From positions 310,001 through 374,000 of the forward strand of contig OY843726.1 in the NCBI GenBank assembly GCA_963693005.1: a stretch of 64,000 nucleotides of DNA, read 5' to 3'. This DNA comes from Bodonicaedibacter sp963693005 (GTDB lineage Bacteria; Pseudomonadota; Alphaproteobacteria; UBA6184). A program made the position numbers and the translations under genes. The number at the start of each line of letters is the position of its first letter. The first letter of the stretch is position 1. Of this stretch, positions 8,044 through 17,499 are shown in pieces. Below the pieces are notes generated by a model. It worked only from the letters and a program-made list of their open reading frames with translations. It was not told the origin of the DNA and made no database searches.

Positions 8044-8520
8044 ATGAAATTGTTTTTGTCAACTTTTGTTCATAAGGTCGATAAAAAGGGACGCGTAAGT
8101 TTGCCTTCTTCGTTCCGTCAGGTGTTACAAGATGGAGCGTCTGAAGAGTTTGCCTTAGTTCGTTCTTTTCAAACGTCAGCCCTTGAAGGGATGACTATGG
8201 ATCGTATGGAACAATTGACACAGGTGATTGATGGAATTGGTGTTTATTCTCAGGAGCAGCAGGATCTTGCCTCTGTTTTATTAGCAGACAGTAAGTTAAT
8301 GACGATGGATTCTGAAGGCCGCATTATATTAGGTGAAGAATCAATGCAGCATTCAGGAATTACCGATCGCGCAGTATTTGTGGGAAAAGGTCGCACATTT
8401 GAAATTTGGGCCCCAGAAACTCACAAAAAAGTTCTTGAACAAGCTCGCGAACGGTTAGGTCAGTCTGGTGTTTCATTATCGCTGGGTCAACTGCAACAAA
8501 AGGGTGTGGATAAACCATGA
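8044..8520 (+). CDS. mraZ: Transcriptional regulator MraZ
   Basis: DNA-binding regulator of the division and cell wall (dcw) cluster, an AbrB-like double-domain protein. The 158-residue product starts FLSTFVHKVDKKGRVSLPSS (first MraZ box) and has the second box at LMTMDSEGRIILGEE, as in the family. It is the first gene of the cluster and its stop overlaps the rsmH start. The promoter region carries TGGGA repeats fitting MraZ autoregulation. A GGGAGAG element precedes the ATG. Confidence 0.95.
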   Translation: MKLFLSTFVHKVDKKGRVSLPSSFRQVLQDGASEEFALVRSFQTSALEGMTMDRMEQLTQVIDGIGVYSQEQQDLASVLLADSKLMTMDSEGRIILGEESMQHSGITDRAVFVGKGRTFEIWAPETHKKVLEQARERLGQSGVSLSLGQLQQKGVDKP

Positions 8521-9464
8521 ATGTAAACGCTGGTGTTCTTCATGTTCCGGTTCTTCTACACGAGGTTGTTGAAGCCTTAAACCTTCGCGACGGCGGTGTT
8601 TACGTCGATGGAACGTTTGGGCGTGGTGGGTACACGAAAAAAATATTACAAAGTAAGTTAAGTGTTCAGGTGATTGGTGTTGATAGAGACCCCTCTGCCA
8701 AAACAATGGCTAACGAGCTGCACAAAGAGTTTCCTGATAGGTTTCACTTTGTTCAGGGCGTTTTTAGCCAAATGGCTCAACACTTAGACATACTAGGAAT
8801 TAACCAAGTCGACGGTGTTGTATTAGACTTGGGCGTTTCTTCTCCTCAACTTAACGATGCGGAACGTGGTTTTTCGTTTCAGCAAAACGGCCCCTTAGAT
8901 ATGCGTATGTCGCAAGATGGGGTAACGGCTGCAGACATTGTGAATACTTGGTCAGAATCAGATTTGGCCGATAAAATTTATTACTATGGTGATGAGCGTC
9001 GATCTCGTAGGGTTGCACGCGCCATCATTGAAGCGCGAAAGAAGACTCTCTTTCAAACAACGTTTGAGCTGGCCGACATTGTTCGATCAGTGGTTCCTAG
9101 GGATCATGCCAGTAAAATCGATGGAGCCACGCGCACCTTTCAAGCCATCCGCATTGCGGTAAATGGCGAGTTAGATGAACTATCAAGTTTTTTAAAAAAC
9201 GCCCCAAAAGTTTTAAAAGAGGGCGGACGTTTAGGGATTGTTTCTTTCCACTCCTTAGAGGATGGATGCGTCAAACGACAGTTTCGTGAGTGGTGCGAAC
9301 CTATGCATAATAGATCGCGACATTTACCTGATGTTAACCCGCACCCGTCAATCTTTAAGTATATATCTCGCAAGGGGGTGACTCCTTCCGACGCTGAGGT
9401 TAAGCAAAACCCTCGCTCTCGGTCTGCGCGGTTACGAGTGATAGAGAAACAAGAAGAAAATTAA
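8517..9464 (+). CDS. rsmH: 16S rRNA (cytosine(1402)-N(4))-methyltransferase
   Basis: Methylates C1402 in the ribosomal decoding centre. The 315-residue protein begins HVPVLLHEVVEALNL, has the SAM motif VDGTFGRGGYTKKIL and the family signatures LDLGVSSPQLNDAERGFSF and NGPLDMRMS, with FHSLEDGCVKRQF near the C-terminus. The start overlaps mraZ by 4 bases (ATGA). Standard second gene of the dcw cluster. Confidence 0.97.
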   Translation: MNVNAGVLHVPVLLHEVVEALNLRDGGVYVDGTFGRGGYTKKILQSKLSVQVIGVDRDPSAKTMANELHKEFPDRFHFVQGVFSQMAQHLDILGINQVDGVVLDLGVSSPQLNDAERGFSFQQNGPLDMRMSQDGVTAADIVNTWSESDLADKIYYYGDERRSRRVARAIIEARKKTLFQTTFELADIVRSVVPRDHASKIDGATRTFQAIRIAVNGELDELSSFLKNAPKVLKEGGRLGIVSFHSLEDGCVKRQFREWCEPMHNRSRHLPDVNPHPSIFKYISRKGVTPSDAEVKQNPRSRSARLRVIEKQEEN

Positions 9465-9527
9465 AAAAACAAACTAACCAACATAACTAAGCCGGTTAAG
9501 TTTGTTCAGGTGTTAGAGGATATATCA

Positions 9528-9863
9528 ATGCGTCGCTTTACCTTGTGGATACTTGGGTTTAGCATAATCTTAGCCACAGGCTTGTTTCATTTGAAGCATC
9601 AAGTTGTTCAAATGGAAGATGAGCTGGTGCGGATTACCCATGACGTGACTGAAGAAAAAAAACAGCTCCATATCTTAGAAGCAGAGTGGAGCCACCTCAA
9701 CAACCCAATCTATTTAAAAGGATTGGTGTCCAAACATCTTCCCCACTTTCGCCCTATTTCCCCCCAACAAATTGTACAGTTCAAACATTTGCCGTTTCAG
9801 CAGCAGAAAACTTCTATTCCTGATAGTTTATTTCAATCATTACCAGCTGGGGGGATTAGATGA
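9528..9863 (+). CDS. ftsL: Cell division protein FtsL-like
   Basis: A small bitopic division protein: short basic N-terminus (MRRF), one transmembrane helix (LWILGFSIILATGLF), then a coiled-coil stretch VVQMEDELVRITHDVTEEKK and a periplasmic tail. About 111 residues. I chose ATG 9528, preceded by AGAGGA, over an in-frame GTG 18 bases upstream. Sequence identity in this family is low, so the call rests mainly on topology and its position between rsmH and ftsI, with the stop overlapping ftsI. FtsL works with FtsB/FtsQ to activate FtsWI. Confidence 0.82.
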   Translation: MRRFTLWILGFSIILATGLFHLKHQVVQMEDELVRITHDVTEEKKQLHILEAEWSHLNNPIYLKGLVSKHLPHFRPISPQQIVQFKHLPFQQQKTSIPDSLFQSLPAGGIR

Positions 9864-11500
9864 GTTCTCCTAACAACAGAGGGCAGTTTAGTTTTATTGA
9901 CGGGTTGTTGCGCAAGCAAACACATGAAGTGCGCGTACGCTTATTATGTTTAATCATTTCATTTATGTCGGTTTTTACTATGATTCAGATTCGTCTTATC
10001 GACGTTATGGTTTTTCAATCTGACTCACTTACAAAAAGCACTCACTTAGTTCAAGCAGAAGAGCCTTTTAGAGGAAAGGTACTGGACAGAGAGGGGAATG
10101 TTCTTGCGATCACCCTGACAACAGGCTCGCTATACGCAAACCCCAAAATAATTATGGACCCAAAACATGCTGCCGAACAACTAGCCATGTTATTTCCGGA
10201 TCTGGGATTCAGTAAACTCTTTACAAAGCTATCGTCTAACAAAGGGTTCATTTGGATCAAGCGCAACTTATCCCCGAAAGACCAACAACGGGTTATGAAC
10301 CTAGGAATTCCCGGATTAGATTTTCAATATGAAAAAAAACGCATCTATCCACACGGAAACCTTTTTTCACATGTGTTAGGACTAACAGATATTGACGGCA
10401 ACGGAGTTGCCGGGATTGAAAAACAGTTTGATGAACAATTAAAAAACACCGAAAAAGATATAAAACTATCCCTATCAGTGCCAATTCAACATGCCCTCTA
10501 TGATGAGCTACAACAGAGCATTAAAAAATTCAACGCCGAGGGCGGCTCTGCAATTGTAGTTTCACTAAAAGATGCCAAAATATTAGGCATGGTATCTGCA
10601 CCCGACTTTGACCCTAACTCTCCCAACACGATGACTGCTAAAACTGCTTTTAACCGGAACACTTTGGGTGTATATGAGTTAGGATCTATTATGAAGCTGC
10701 TTAACACAGCTTTTTTCCTGCGCCACGGCGAAGGTAACCTTGAAACTGTTTTTGATGCCAGCAAGCCACTGCGTGTTGGTCGTTTTAGTGTTAATGACTA
10801 CCGTGGGCAGGGACGCCCCCTAACTGTTGAGGAAATATTCTTTCATTCCTCTAACATCGGATCTGGACTTATGGCTCTGTCTGTTGGCCCTGAAAAGCAG
10901 ATGGATTTTTTACATGAAATTGGCTTGTTCGATACTCCATCAGTTGAGTTGCCTGAAAAAGGACGTGCGTTACTTCCTGCTAAATTTAGCAAAGCGTCAT
11001 GTATTACAATTTCATTTGGTCATGGTGTTGCTGCCACCCCAATCCAATTTGCACAGTCTTTAACAAATTTATTAAACAACCAACCAAAAGCGCTTTCAAT
11101 TTTGCAACCTCCTACTGAAAACTTTCAACCTTTAAAGCAAGCTTTTTTAAAAGAATCGGACCGCAAGTCTTTATGCCACCTAATGCGTCAAACCCTTGAA
11201 AAGGGAACCGCACGAAAAGCACAAGTGAAGGGTTACCTTATTGGTGGAAAAACTGGAACTTCTGAGATTATACAAAATGGAAAATATGTTAAAAATGGCA
11301 AAAACTTGAATTCTTTTGTGGGGCTATTTCCAATCGACAACCCTGAATATTTAGTTTTTGCGACACTTGATCAGCCTCGCGCTATCGAAGGTACGTTTGG
11401 ATTTACCGCCGCTGGTTGGAACGCCGCGCCATTAGGGGGAAGTATCATTCGACGCGTTGCTCCGATGCTTGGACTAGAGCCTAGCTTTGATTCAAAATAG
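9860..11500 (+). CDS. ftsI: Division-specific peptidoglycan transpeptidase (PBP3)
   Basis: Cross-links septal peptidoglycan. The 546-residue protein has an N-terminal cytoplasmic piece and transmembrane helix (LLCLIISFMSVFTMIQIRL), a PBP dimerisation domain starting at RGKVLDREGNVLA, and the transpeptidase domain with all three motifs: SIMK (catalytic Ser about 276), SSN (about 330-332) and KTGTSE (about 464). The start overlaps ftsL. In most relatives murE-murF would follow; here they are inverted on the opposite strand. Confidence 0.96.
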   Translation: MSSPNNRGQFSFIDGLLRKQTHEVRVRLLCLIISFMSVFTMIQIRLIDVMVFQSDSLTKSTHLVQAEEPFRGKVLDREGNVLAITLTTGSLYANPKIIMDPKHAAEQLAMLFPDLGFSKLFTKLSSNKGFIWIKRNLSPKDQQRVMNLGIPGLDFQYEKKRIYPHGNLFSHVLGLTDIDGNGVAGIEKQFDEQLKNTEKDIKLSLSVPIQHALYDELQQSIKKFNAEGGSAIVVSLKDAKILGMVSAPDFDPNSPNTMTAKTAFNRNTLGVYELGSIMKLLNTAFFLRHGEGNLETVFDASKPLRVGRFSVNDYRGQGRPLTVEEIFFHSSNIGSGLMALSVGPEKQMDFLHEIGLFDTPSVELPEKGRALLPAKFSKASCITISFGHGVAATPIQFAQSLTNLLNNQPKALSILQPPTENFQPLKQAFLKESDRKSLCHLMRQTLEKGTARKAQVKGYLIGGKTGTSEIIQNGKYVKNGKNLNSFVGLFPIDNPEYLVFATLDQPRAIEGTFGFTAAGWNAAPLGGSIIRRVAPMLGLEPSFDSK

Positions 11501-11557
11501 TTGACTTCCTGACAAAACCTTGCTACAAAAAAGCAGTAAATTTAGGAGATCAGTCTA

Positions 11558-12283
11558 TTGAAGCGTCTACTTTTATCATCTTTGATGATGTTTTTTTCTC
11601 TAATAAATACGCATGCTAACAAAGAACGCTGGCAAAACAACTTTGGGCTTAGACTTAACGCAGGGGCCTCTATTCTTAAAATGCATTACTCTGGAAGCTC
11701 GGATTATATCGCACCCTCTTTATCGGAAATTCCTATATTCGTTACCCTTCCTGGTCAGGAGCACATTTCTCCTCGTATTAAAGAAAACATAATGGCGCAA
11801 AATTCAAATTCTTATGCTGGGTATATAGAAGGTAGCTTTCTATGAAATCAAGAAATAACCAACAATTTTGGATTCATTGGTGAGATTGGATTACAGCTTG
11901 GAGCAGGAACTGCTCTGCTGGGAGAAACTCCGTCATTAAATCATTTTTTTATTGGTGCTGGCCCTTTTTTCTACCAACCTTCATTTAGAATATATATTCA
12001 AGGTGGAGTAGGATTAGGCAGTAATATTTTTGGCTATCCCAATGTTTTAGACGACTTTGAAAAAGGAGAAATTGTTACTTACAACCCGAAGGAGACTAGC
12101 TTTTTAAATGCAAACACCGAGTTCCATGGATTAATTAAAGTAGGATTCGATATTTGCACAAGTGAAATATATACTGTTGGTCTACAATATACTTACTCAT
12201 GGTCGTTTAGCACTACCCTGCTAACGAACAAGGAACAACTAACTATTGACTCTCATTCTATAGCCATTGTTTTGGGTCTTTAA
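11558..12283 (+). pseudogene. Outer-membrane beta-barrel-like protein interrupted by one in-frame TGA
   Basis: A TTG start at 11558 preceded by AGGAG opens a frame with a signal peptide (LLLSSLMMFFSLINTHA). It stops at TGA 11843-11845 after 95 codons, but the same frame continues without another stop for 145 codons to TAA 12281-12283. The second part has glycine/aromatic alternation typical of barrel strands (GFIGEIGLQLGAG, FIGAGPFFYQ, FRIYIQGGVGLG, YTVGLQYTYSWSF). A single TGG-to-TGA change would explain it. It could be a recent pseudogene, a sequencing error or a readthrough site. TGA is a true stop elsewhere in this window (mraZ). Confidence 0.7.
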
Positions 12284-12291
12284 TCTACTTT

Positions 12292-12327
12292 AAAAGGTGA
12301 ATAGGCATTAATGTCTATTCACCTTTT
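12292..12327. terminator. Bidirectional intrinsic terminator overlapping the murF stop
   Basis: AAAAGGTGAATAG (12292-12304) pairs perfectly with CTATTCACCTTTT (12315-12327) over a 10-base loop; both directions end in T-runs. The last codons and stop of murF form one arm. Confidence 0.8.
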
Positions 12328-13712
12328 TCTATTTGAGCAGATAACATTTGATCCGGAATTTCATGCACGTTTACTCCGTTTGATGCTTTAAATAAGATTG
12401 TATCACTGTCCTGAATTAAAGCATCCAGAGTCACCAAAACATCTGATGCCTTGTCGACATGGGATAACTGCTGATTTGGTGATAACTGCTCATAGGTATG
12501 TTTCGTCTCTACCCCACAGGTTAAAACTAGATCTATTGCTAACTCTTTGCATAAATTACCCACTTCTGTATGGTATGCTTTACTCTTTTTACCCAACTCT
12601 AGCATATCTCCTAATACCGCAATTTTACGACCTGGATATTGCGCTAGTGAGCGAAGAGAACTCTTTACCGACAGCGGATTTGCATTGTATGCATCATCTA
12701 TAAGTGTAATGTCTTTGCCTTTGTAGTTTAGGGTGTGTACTTGACCTCGCCCTGCCGTTAATGGCATTTTCTGAAAGCATTTTGCACCATCAACAACGTT
12801 ACATCCAAGCTCGTTAAGTATTGCCAGAATTGCCAGGCTGTTATTTACCCAAACTATATTTAAAGTTGGCAAAGTATAATTGAACTCTTCACCCTTAATG
12901 CTCGCCGCTACAAATAGTGTGTGCTCTGCAGTTACATGATACGAGGTCACGCGCACGTCCGCATCTTTCGAGGCACCAAAACTTATGTGCTTCCTATTAT
13001 AGATTTCATTCGCCTGAAATCTCATTATATCGTAGTAGTCAGAATCTCTTGGAAGCATAACGACCCCGCTACTGGATACGCCCCCTGAAATTGAAATTTT
13101 TTCCAAGGCAATATCATTTACTGAATTAAAAAACTCAATGTGACCTGGCCCAACTGAGGTAACAACTGCAATATGCGGCAAACATAGTTGAGTGTGCTCT
13201 CGTATTTCCCCCGGCTTGTTCATTCCCATTTCAGAGATTACCACGCTAGCATTAGAGGGTATATTCGATAGAGTTAAGGGAACTCCAATATGATTGTTAA
13301 AACTACGCGGGCTTGCATATGCATTTATGCCTAACTTCTGCAAAACAAATAACAATGCTTCTTTAACACTTGTTTTACCTGCCGATCCAGTAACCCCAAC
13401 CAACTTACCCTTAAACTTAGAACGCTGATATTTTGCAATTTTCTTCAATGCAGTCAATGTATCCGAAACCAAAAGATGGGGAATGTTTGGATCTTGGGGT
13501 TGAGCGTCGGTCAATACAATTACAGCGCCTGCTTTAATAGCTTGAGAAGAAAACTGTACGCCATGTGCATGTTCACCTTGTAAAGCAACAAAAGCATTAC
13601 CTGGGTGTATTGACCGTGTATCAATGGAGAACCCCGAAATTATAAGATCTGCGTTTGAATTCACGTAAGATTTTGGTTTTAAGATATCAATAAGAACTTG
13701 GAAAGATAACAT
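12315..13712 (-). CDS. murF: UDP-MurNAc-tripeptide D-alanyl-D-alanine ligase
   Basis: Adds D-Ala-D-Ala to the UDP-MurNAc tripeptide, completing the peptidoglycan precursor stem. The 465-residue protein shows the N-terminal domain (ISGFSIDTRSIHPGNAFVAL), the ATP-binding P-loop GVTGSAGKTSVKE, the Mg/carbamate region and the C-terminal TLIDDAYNANPLSVKSSL motif diagnostic of MurF. It follows murE after 9 bases on the minus strand, convergent to the broken barrel gene and terminated within its own 3' end. Confidence 0.96.
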   Translation of the reverse strand: MLSFQVLIDILKPKSYVNSNADLIISGFSIDTRSIHPGNAFVALQGEHAHGVQFSSQAIKAGAVIVLTDAQPQDPNIPHLLVSDTLTALKKIAKYQRSKFKGKLVGVTGSAGKTSVKEALLFVLQKLGINAYASPRSFNNHIGVPLTLSNIPSNASVVISEMGMNKPGEIREHTQLCLPHIAVVTSVGPGHIEFFNSVNDIALEKISISGGVSSSGVVMLPRDSDYYDIMRFQANEIYNRKHISFGASKDADVRVTSYHVTAEHTLFVAASIKGEEFNYTLPTLNIVWVNNSLAILAILNELGCNVVDGAKCFQKMPLTAGRGQVHTLNYKGKDITLIDDAYNANPLSVKSSLRSLAQYPGRKIAVLGDMLELGKKSKAYHTEVGNLCKELAIDLVLTCGVETKHTYEQLSPNQQLSHVDKASDVLVTLDALIQDSDTILFKASNGVNVHEIPDQMLSAQIEKGE

Positions 13713-13721
13713 TCCTAAAAC

Positions 13722-15215
13722 CTAACTATTGGATTTATATATATACTGCGCAACGACTTCTTTATCACTAAATGGGATTTTTTTTCCCGCAATAATTTGA
13801 TAGGTTTCATGACCTTTGCCGGCAATTACCAACACATCGTTTGCGCACAACTCTGACAAAGCCATTTCAATAGCATTTTTACGATCTGGAATCTCTACAC
13901 CTTTTGGGCAATCTGAGAGTATTTGCTTTCGAATGGATGCAGAGTTTTCGCTTCTGGGATTATCATCGGTAATGATAACTCTATCTGATAGCTCATTAGC
14001 GATTCTTCCCATTACTGCACGTTTTTCAGTATCTCTATCACCGCCACAACCAAATACACAATGCAGTTGACCACGCGCACTGAAACGAAGATCTGTTAAA
14101 ATAGATTCTAAAGCACCTGGCTTATGTGCATAATCAAGGTATACTTTACCTCCATTAAACGTGCCTATGAATTCTAACCTTCCAGGGATAGGATCAATTT
14201 TTAAAACTGCGTTCAAAGCATCTATAACTGGCACGCCAGTTCGAAGTACAATTGCTAAAGCGCACATTAAATTTTCAACTTGCGAACGCCCAACTCCCTT
14301 AAACAAAACCTCATACGTTTTGTTATAAATTATCAACTCTAAACACATCCCTTGATCGGCAAATCCAATTGAATTTAATTTTAAAAACTTACCGGATTTT
14401 CCATACGACAAAACTTCGACACTACGACGAATGCACACTTTTTCTAAGGCTTTATATTCTGGAATGTCTGCATTCAAAACTGCCCACCCCGATTTTGGAA
14501 GCACCTCTTCAAACAATCGTAACTTAGCTTGAAAGTATGTTTCCATAGACACATGATAATCTAAATGATCTTGTGAAAAGCTTGTAAATGCAGCACCTGA
14601 AAACTCAACACCCTCACACCGCCCTTGATCAATTCCATGGCTGGAAGCCTCCATAACAAGATGATTGATGCCACTCAACCTAAGGTTTTTTAATGCTTGA
14701 TGTAACGAAATTGCATCTGGAGAAGTAAGCCCACTCATCTGCTGAAAAGGAACTTCCCAGCGACACTTTAATCCGAGCGTACCAATACTGGCAGACACTC
14801 TTCCTGCGGCATCCCATAACTGCCTTACTAAGTCACTCACCGAAGTTTTTCCTGCAGTTCCTGTAATTGCTATACACGTTTGAGGCATATCTCCATAATA
14901 TGCACCCACAATTTTACCAAAGAGTCGTCGTGGATATTTATGCACGATCCAAATATTTTCTTTGAAATCACTGTGACCTTGAACGCTGGAAAATAATGTT
15001 TCAGAAACTAAAAATACAGAAACACCTTTTGATAAAGCCTGAGTAATATAAGATGTTGCTAGAGCAGCATCAAGAGTAAAAACACCTAGCAAGTTTCGTT
15101 TCTGCACTACCCTAGAATCAAAACATACGCCTGAAACTTCTTCAGTACAATTCAAATTGTGAACTTGGCAATCGTCTCTATCATTCAAGCGTTTTAATAA
15201 ATTGTGTAATAACAT
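13722..15215 (-). CDS. murE: UDP-MurNAc-tripeptide synthetase, meso-diaminopimelate type
   Basis: Adds the third stem amino acid to UDP-MurNAc-L-Ala-D-Glu. The P-loop AITGTAGKTSVSDL and the substrate motif TDDNPRSE are visible; DNPR specifies meso-diaminopimelate rather than Lys, as expected for a Gram-negative wall. I chose ATG 15215 (497 residues, close to the usual 490-500) over an in-frame TTG at 15251 that lacks a ribosome binding site. It lies between rsmA and murF on the minus strand instead of behind ftsI, a break in the usual dcw order. Confidence 0.95.
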   Translation of the reverse strand: MLLHNLLKRLNDRDDCQVHNLNCTEEVSGVCFDSRVVQKRNLLGVFTLDAALATSYITQALSKGVSVFLVSETLFSSVQGHSDFKENIWIVHKYPRRLFGKIVGAYYGDMPQTCIAITGTAGKTSVSDLVRQLWDAAGRVSASIGTLGLKCRWEVPFQQMSGLTSPDAISLHQALKNLRLSGINHLVMEASSHGIDQGRCEGVEFSGAAFTSFSQDHLDYHVSMETYFQAKLRLFEEVLPKSGWAVLNADIPEYKALEKVCIRRSVEVLSYGKSGKFLKLNSIGFADQGMCLELIIYNKTYEVLFKGVGRSQVENLMCALAIVLRTGVPVIDALNAVLKIDPIPGRLEFIGTFNGGKVYLDYAHKPGALESILTDLRFSARGQLHCVFGCGGDRDTEKRAVMGRIANELSDRVIITDDNPRSENSASIRKQILSDCPKGVEIPDRKNAIEMALSELCANDVLVIAGKGHETYQIIAGKKIPFSDKEVVAQYIYKSNS

Positions 15216-15279
15216 GCTATATAATAAAAATTCTTCGCTTATAATACCCAAAACTCAGGCGATTGTCTAAGAAACCTTA

Positions 15280-16092
15280 CTAGCTTTTAAAGGCGGAAGA
15301 TAATTGCTCAAACTCTCTGATAGACAACGTCTCAGCACGGCGAGTTTCGTCAATACCGGCTTTTTCACATAAGACAGGAGACAGGGCTTTAAGTGACGAC
15401 CTCAACATTTTGCGTCGCTGCGAAAATGCAGCCTTAACAACCCTTTCCATTAGCTCATAGGAAATATCCTGACTCTTGGATTTAGGCACTATATGAACCA
15501 CGGAGGAAGTTACTTTGGGTGGTGGAGTAAATACGCTAGGGGGCAGATCAAACGCTTTAGTTGCTTCAGACAACCACTGCACCATCACTGATAATCGTCC
15601 GTAATCTTTTGTATTTGGATTGGCGACTATTCGATCAACAACTTCTTTTTGAAACATCAAAGTAAGCGATAGAATATGTTGAGATAAAGGAAGCCAGCGA
15701 AATAGCAACTCTGTAGCTACATTGTACGGTAAGTTTGCAATAATTTTAATTGGCATAGCCGTTTCATCAAACAACTTCTTAAAATCAACTTTTAAAGCAT
15801 CCTGATGTAATACACTTAACCGCTCTTTGTCTTGCAAATCTTCTAGCGCCAACACACAACGCTGATCCATCTCGATTGCAGTGATTTTCTCTGCACCTAA
15901 ATCAAGCAGAGATCGAGTAAGTCCCCCAGGCCCGGGCCCCACTTCAATAACATGAACACCTGACAAGTTGCCTGCTACGCTGGCTACTTTATGCGTAATG
16001 TTTTCATCTAATAAAAAATTTTGCCCTAAAGATTTTTTAGGTGCAAGGCCATGCTTTTGCATGACCTTTTTTAAGGTGGGGCGCTGTATCAC
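15280..16092 (-). CDS. rsmA: 16S rRNA dimethyladenosine transferase (KsgA)
   Basis: Dimethylates A1518 and A1519 of 16S rRNA in late 30S assembly. The 270-residue protein has KKSLGQNFLLDENI, the SAM motif VIEVGPGPGGLTRSLL, the catalytic NLPYNVATELLFRWL and SVFTPPPKVTSSVV. It starts with GTG overlapping the surA stop (GTGA), so it is translationally coupled. In many proteobacteria pdxA sits between surA and rsmA; it is absent here. Confidence 0.97.
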   Translation of the reverse strand: MIQRPTLKKVMQKHGLAPKKSLGQNFLLDENITHKVASVAGNLSGVHVIEVGPGPGGLTRSLLDLGAEKITAIEMDQRCVLALEDLQDKERLSVLHQDALKVDFKKLFDETAMPIKIIANLPYNVATELLFRWLPLSQHILSLTLMFQKEVVDRIVANPNTKDYGRLSVMVQWLSEATKAFDLPPSVFTPPPKVTSSVVHIVPKSKSQDISYELMERVVKAAFSQRRKMLRSSLKALSPVLCEKAGIDETRRAETLSIREFEQLSSAFKS

Positions 16093-17339
16093 AGCTGAAT
16101 GTTATAAGAGTCGTCTTGAATATCTACCAACATAGTTCTGGATAATTTATTCAAAACACTCCGGCTTTTTTGAGTCAAGTTTTGCATAACAAAGCGGTAT
16201 CGAATTTCATTTTTTGATATAGTTCCATCAACAGTTTTTCTATCACACACCCACATATACATAGCACCTTGAGGATAACGCAAAGGCTCGCTTAGCTCAT
16301 TGTTTTTAATTTTAGAAACCATCTCTGACAACTGTGAGTTTAATTGTTGTTGAGCCATATGGTCGGATTTCTCAACCTGAATATATGGATGCTGAGCCAG
16401 TATTGAATCTAGCTCCTCACAGTTCTTACATTTTTTAAGTTCGGTGGTTATTGCACCCTCTTGTAAATTGTCAACATTCATAATAATTTGTCGAAGACTA
16501 AAAACCGCGTCTTGATGTTCACCTCCAGGCAACTTCTTTTCTATTAACGCATAAATTGCATAGCCATCCTCTTGGCGCAAAGGGGGCGTTGCCTGCCCTT
16601 TTTCTAGTTTCACAATAGCTGTTCTTGCTAGCTCTGGCAAAAAGTCTAACGTGATCCATCCCATGTTTCCACCTTGACGTGCACTTGGCGACTGTGAAAA
16701 TTGCTGAGCCAGCATAGGGAATTGAGCCCCCTTCTGCATCTCACTATAAATCATATCAATCTGTTGCTTTGAAGAGGACTCTTCTGCGGGTGAGTTAACT
16801 GGAATAAATATTTCTGCAACAAGATATCTAGGCTTTAATTTTTGAGCCTGCTGATCCTTATACATTAACTCAATTCTATCGTCAGAAACTTCAGTAATAG
16901 TAGGATATTTAAAACGAATATATTGAGGCCAGTAATACTGTAACGTTACGAACTGCCGAACTGTATCAAAGGAAACACCTTTTTCATCAAAAAAACCATC
17001 TAGCTTATCTGGTTGCACACCCACACGTTGGGCCATCTCAGCAAGCTGCAAGTTAATAGCCTCTTCTTGGATGTTCAGACCATTACTCGCCATCTCTTGA
17101 AGTTGCAATTGCTCTTGAACCAACATTTTAGCCGCTTCTTGCGTTAAAGATTGGCGTGATTGATCATTAATTTCAATTCCTGACATTAATGCAACAAACT
17201 TTAATCTACTTTCAATGTCCATTTTTGTAATGCATTGCGTCCCAACCGTTACAACGACCTTGTTTTCGCCTGCATCCGCACCTACAGTTGCAATAAGGCA
17301 AAATGCCGCGCTAAAAATTTGAAGAAGACTTTTTTTCAT
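16089..17339 (-). CDS. surA: SurA-like periplasmic chaperone / peptidyl-prolyl isomerase
   Basis: Helps outer-membrane proteins fold in the periplasm. The 416-residue protein has a signal peptide (LLQIFSAAFCLIATVGADA), a SurA N-terminal chaperone domain (VGTQCITKMDIESRLKF and AKMLVQEQLQLQEM), a recognisable parvulin domain at roughly residues 170-280 (ARQGGNMGWITLDFLPEL, ATPPLRQEDGYAIYALIEK) and a second, degenerate parvulin-like part with an extra pair of close Cys residues (KCKNCEE). Gene order surA-rsmA supports the assignment. Confidence 0.85.
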   Translation of the reverse strand: MKKSLLQIFSAAFCLIATVGADAGENKVVVTVGTQCITKMDIESRLKFVALMSGIEINDQSRQSLTQEAAKMLVQEQLQLQEMASNGLNIQEEAINLQLAEMAQRVGVQPDKLDGFFDEKGVSFDTVRQFVTLQYYWPQYIRFKYPTITEVSDDRIELMYKDQQAQKLKPRYLVAEIFIPVNSPAEESSSKQQIDMIYSEMQKGAQFPMLAQQFSQSPSARQGGNMGWITLDFLPELARTAIVKLEKGQATPPLRQEDGYAIYALIEKKLPGGEHQDAVFSLRQIIMNVDNLQEGAITTELKKCKNCEELDSILAQHPYIQVEKSDHMAQQQLNSQLSEMVSKIKNNELSEPLRYPQGAMYMWVCDRKTVDGTISKNEIRYRFVMQNLTQKSRSVLNKLSRTMLVDIQDDSYNIQL

Positions 17340-17440
17340 AACTAACTTTTACTTATTTTATATCTAAACCGAAGATAGGATTAATTAACTTTTTCTGCAA
17401 TCTTTTTTTCATAAATATACTATAAATACTAGAGTTTTGG

Positions 17441-17469
17441 TTGAAATAACCCCTTACTTATGATGGAAT
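17441..17469 (+). promoter_or_regulatory. Possible promoter of the S9 peptidase gene
   Basis: TTGAAA (17441-17446), a 17-base spacer and TGGAAT (17464-17469) lie 30 bases before the start codon. The -10 is weak. AAAGGTAA provides a ribosome binding site. Confidence 0.35.
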
Positions 17470-17499
17470 AACATCGATAAAACAAAGGTAAAAATACAA

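Noticed and set aside
11843..11845. TGA recoded as tryptophan across the genome
   Set aside because: TGA clearly ends mraZ and other genes and drives the prfB frameshift, and Trp is TGG throughout; recoding is not supported.
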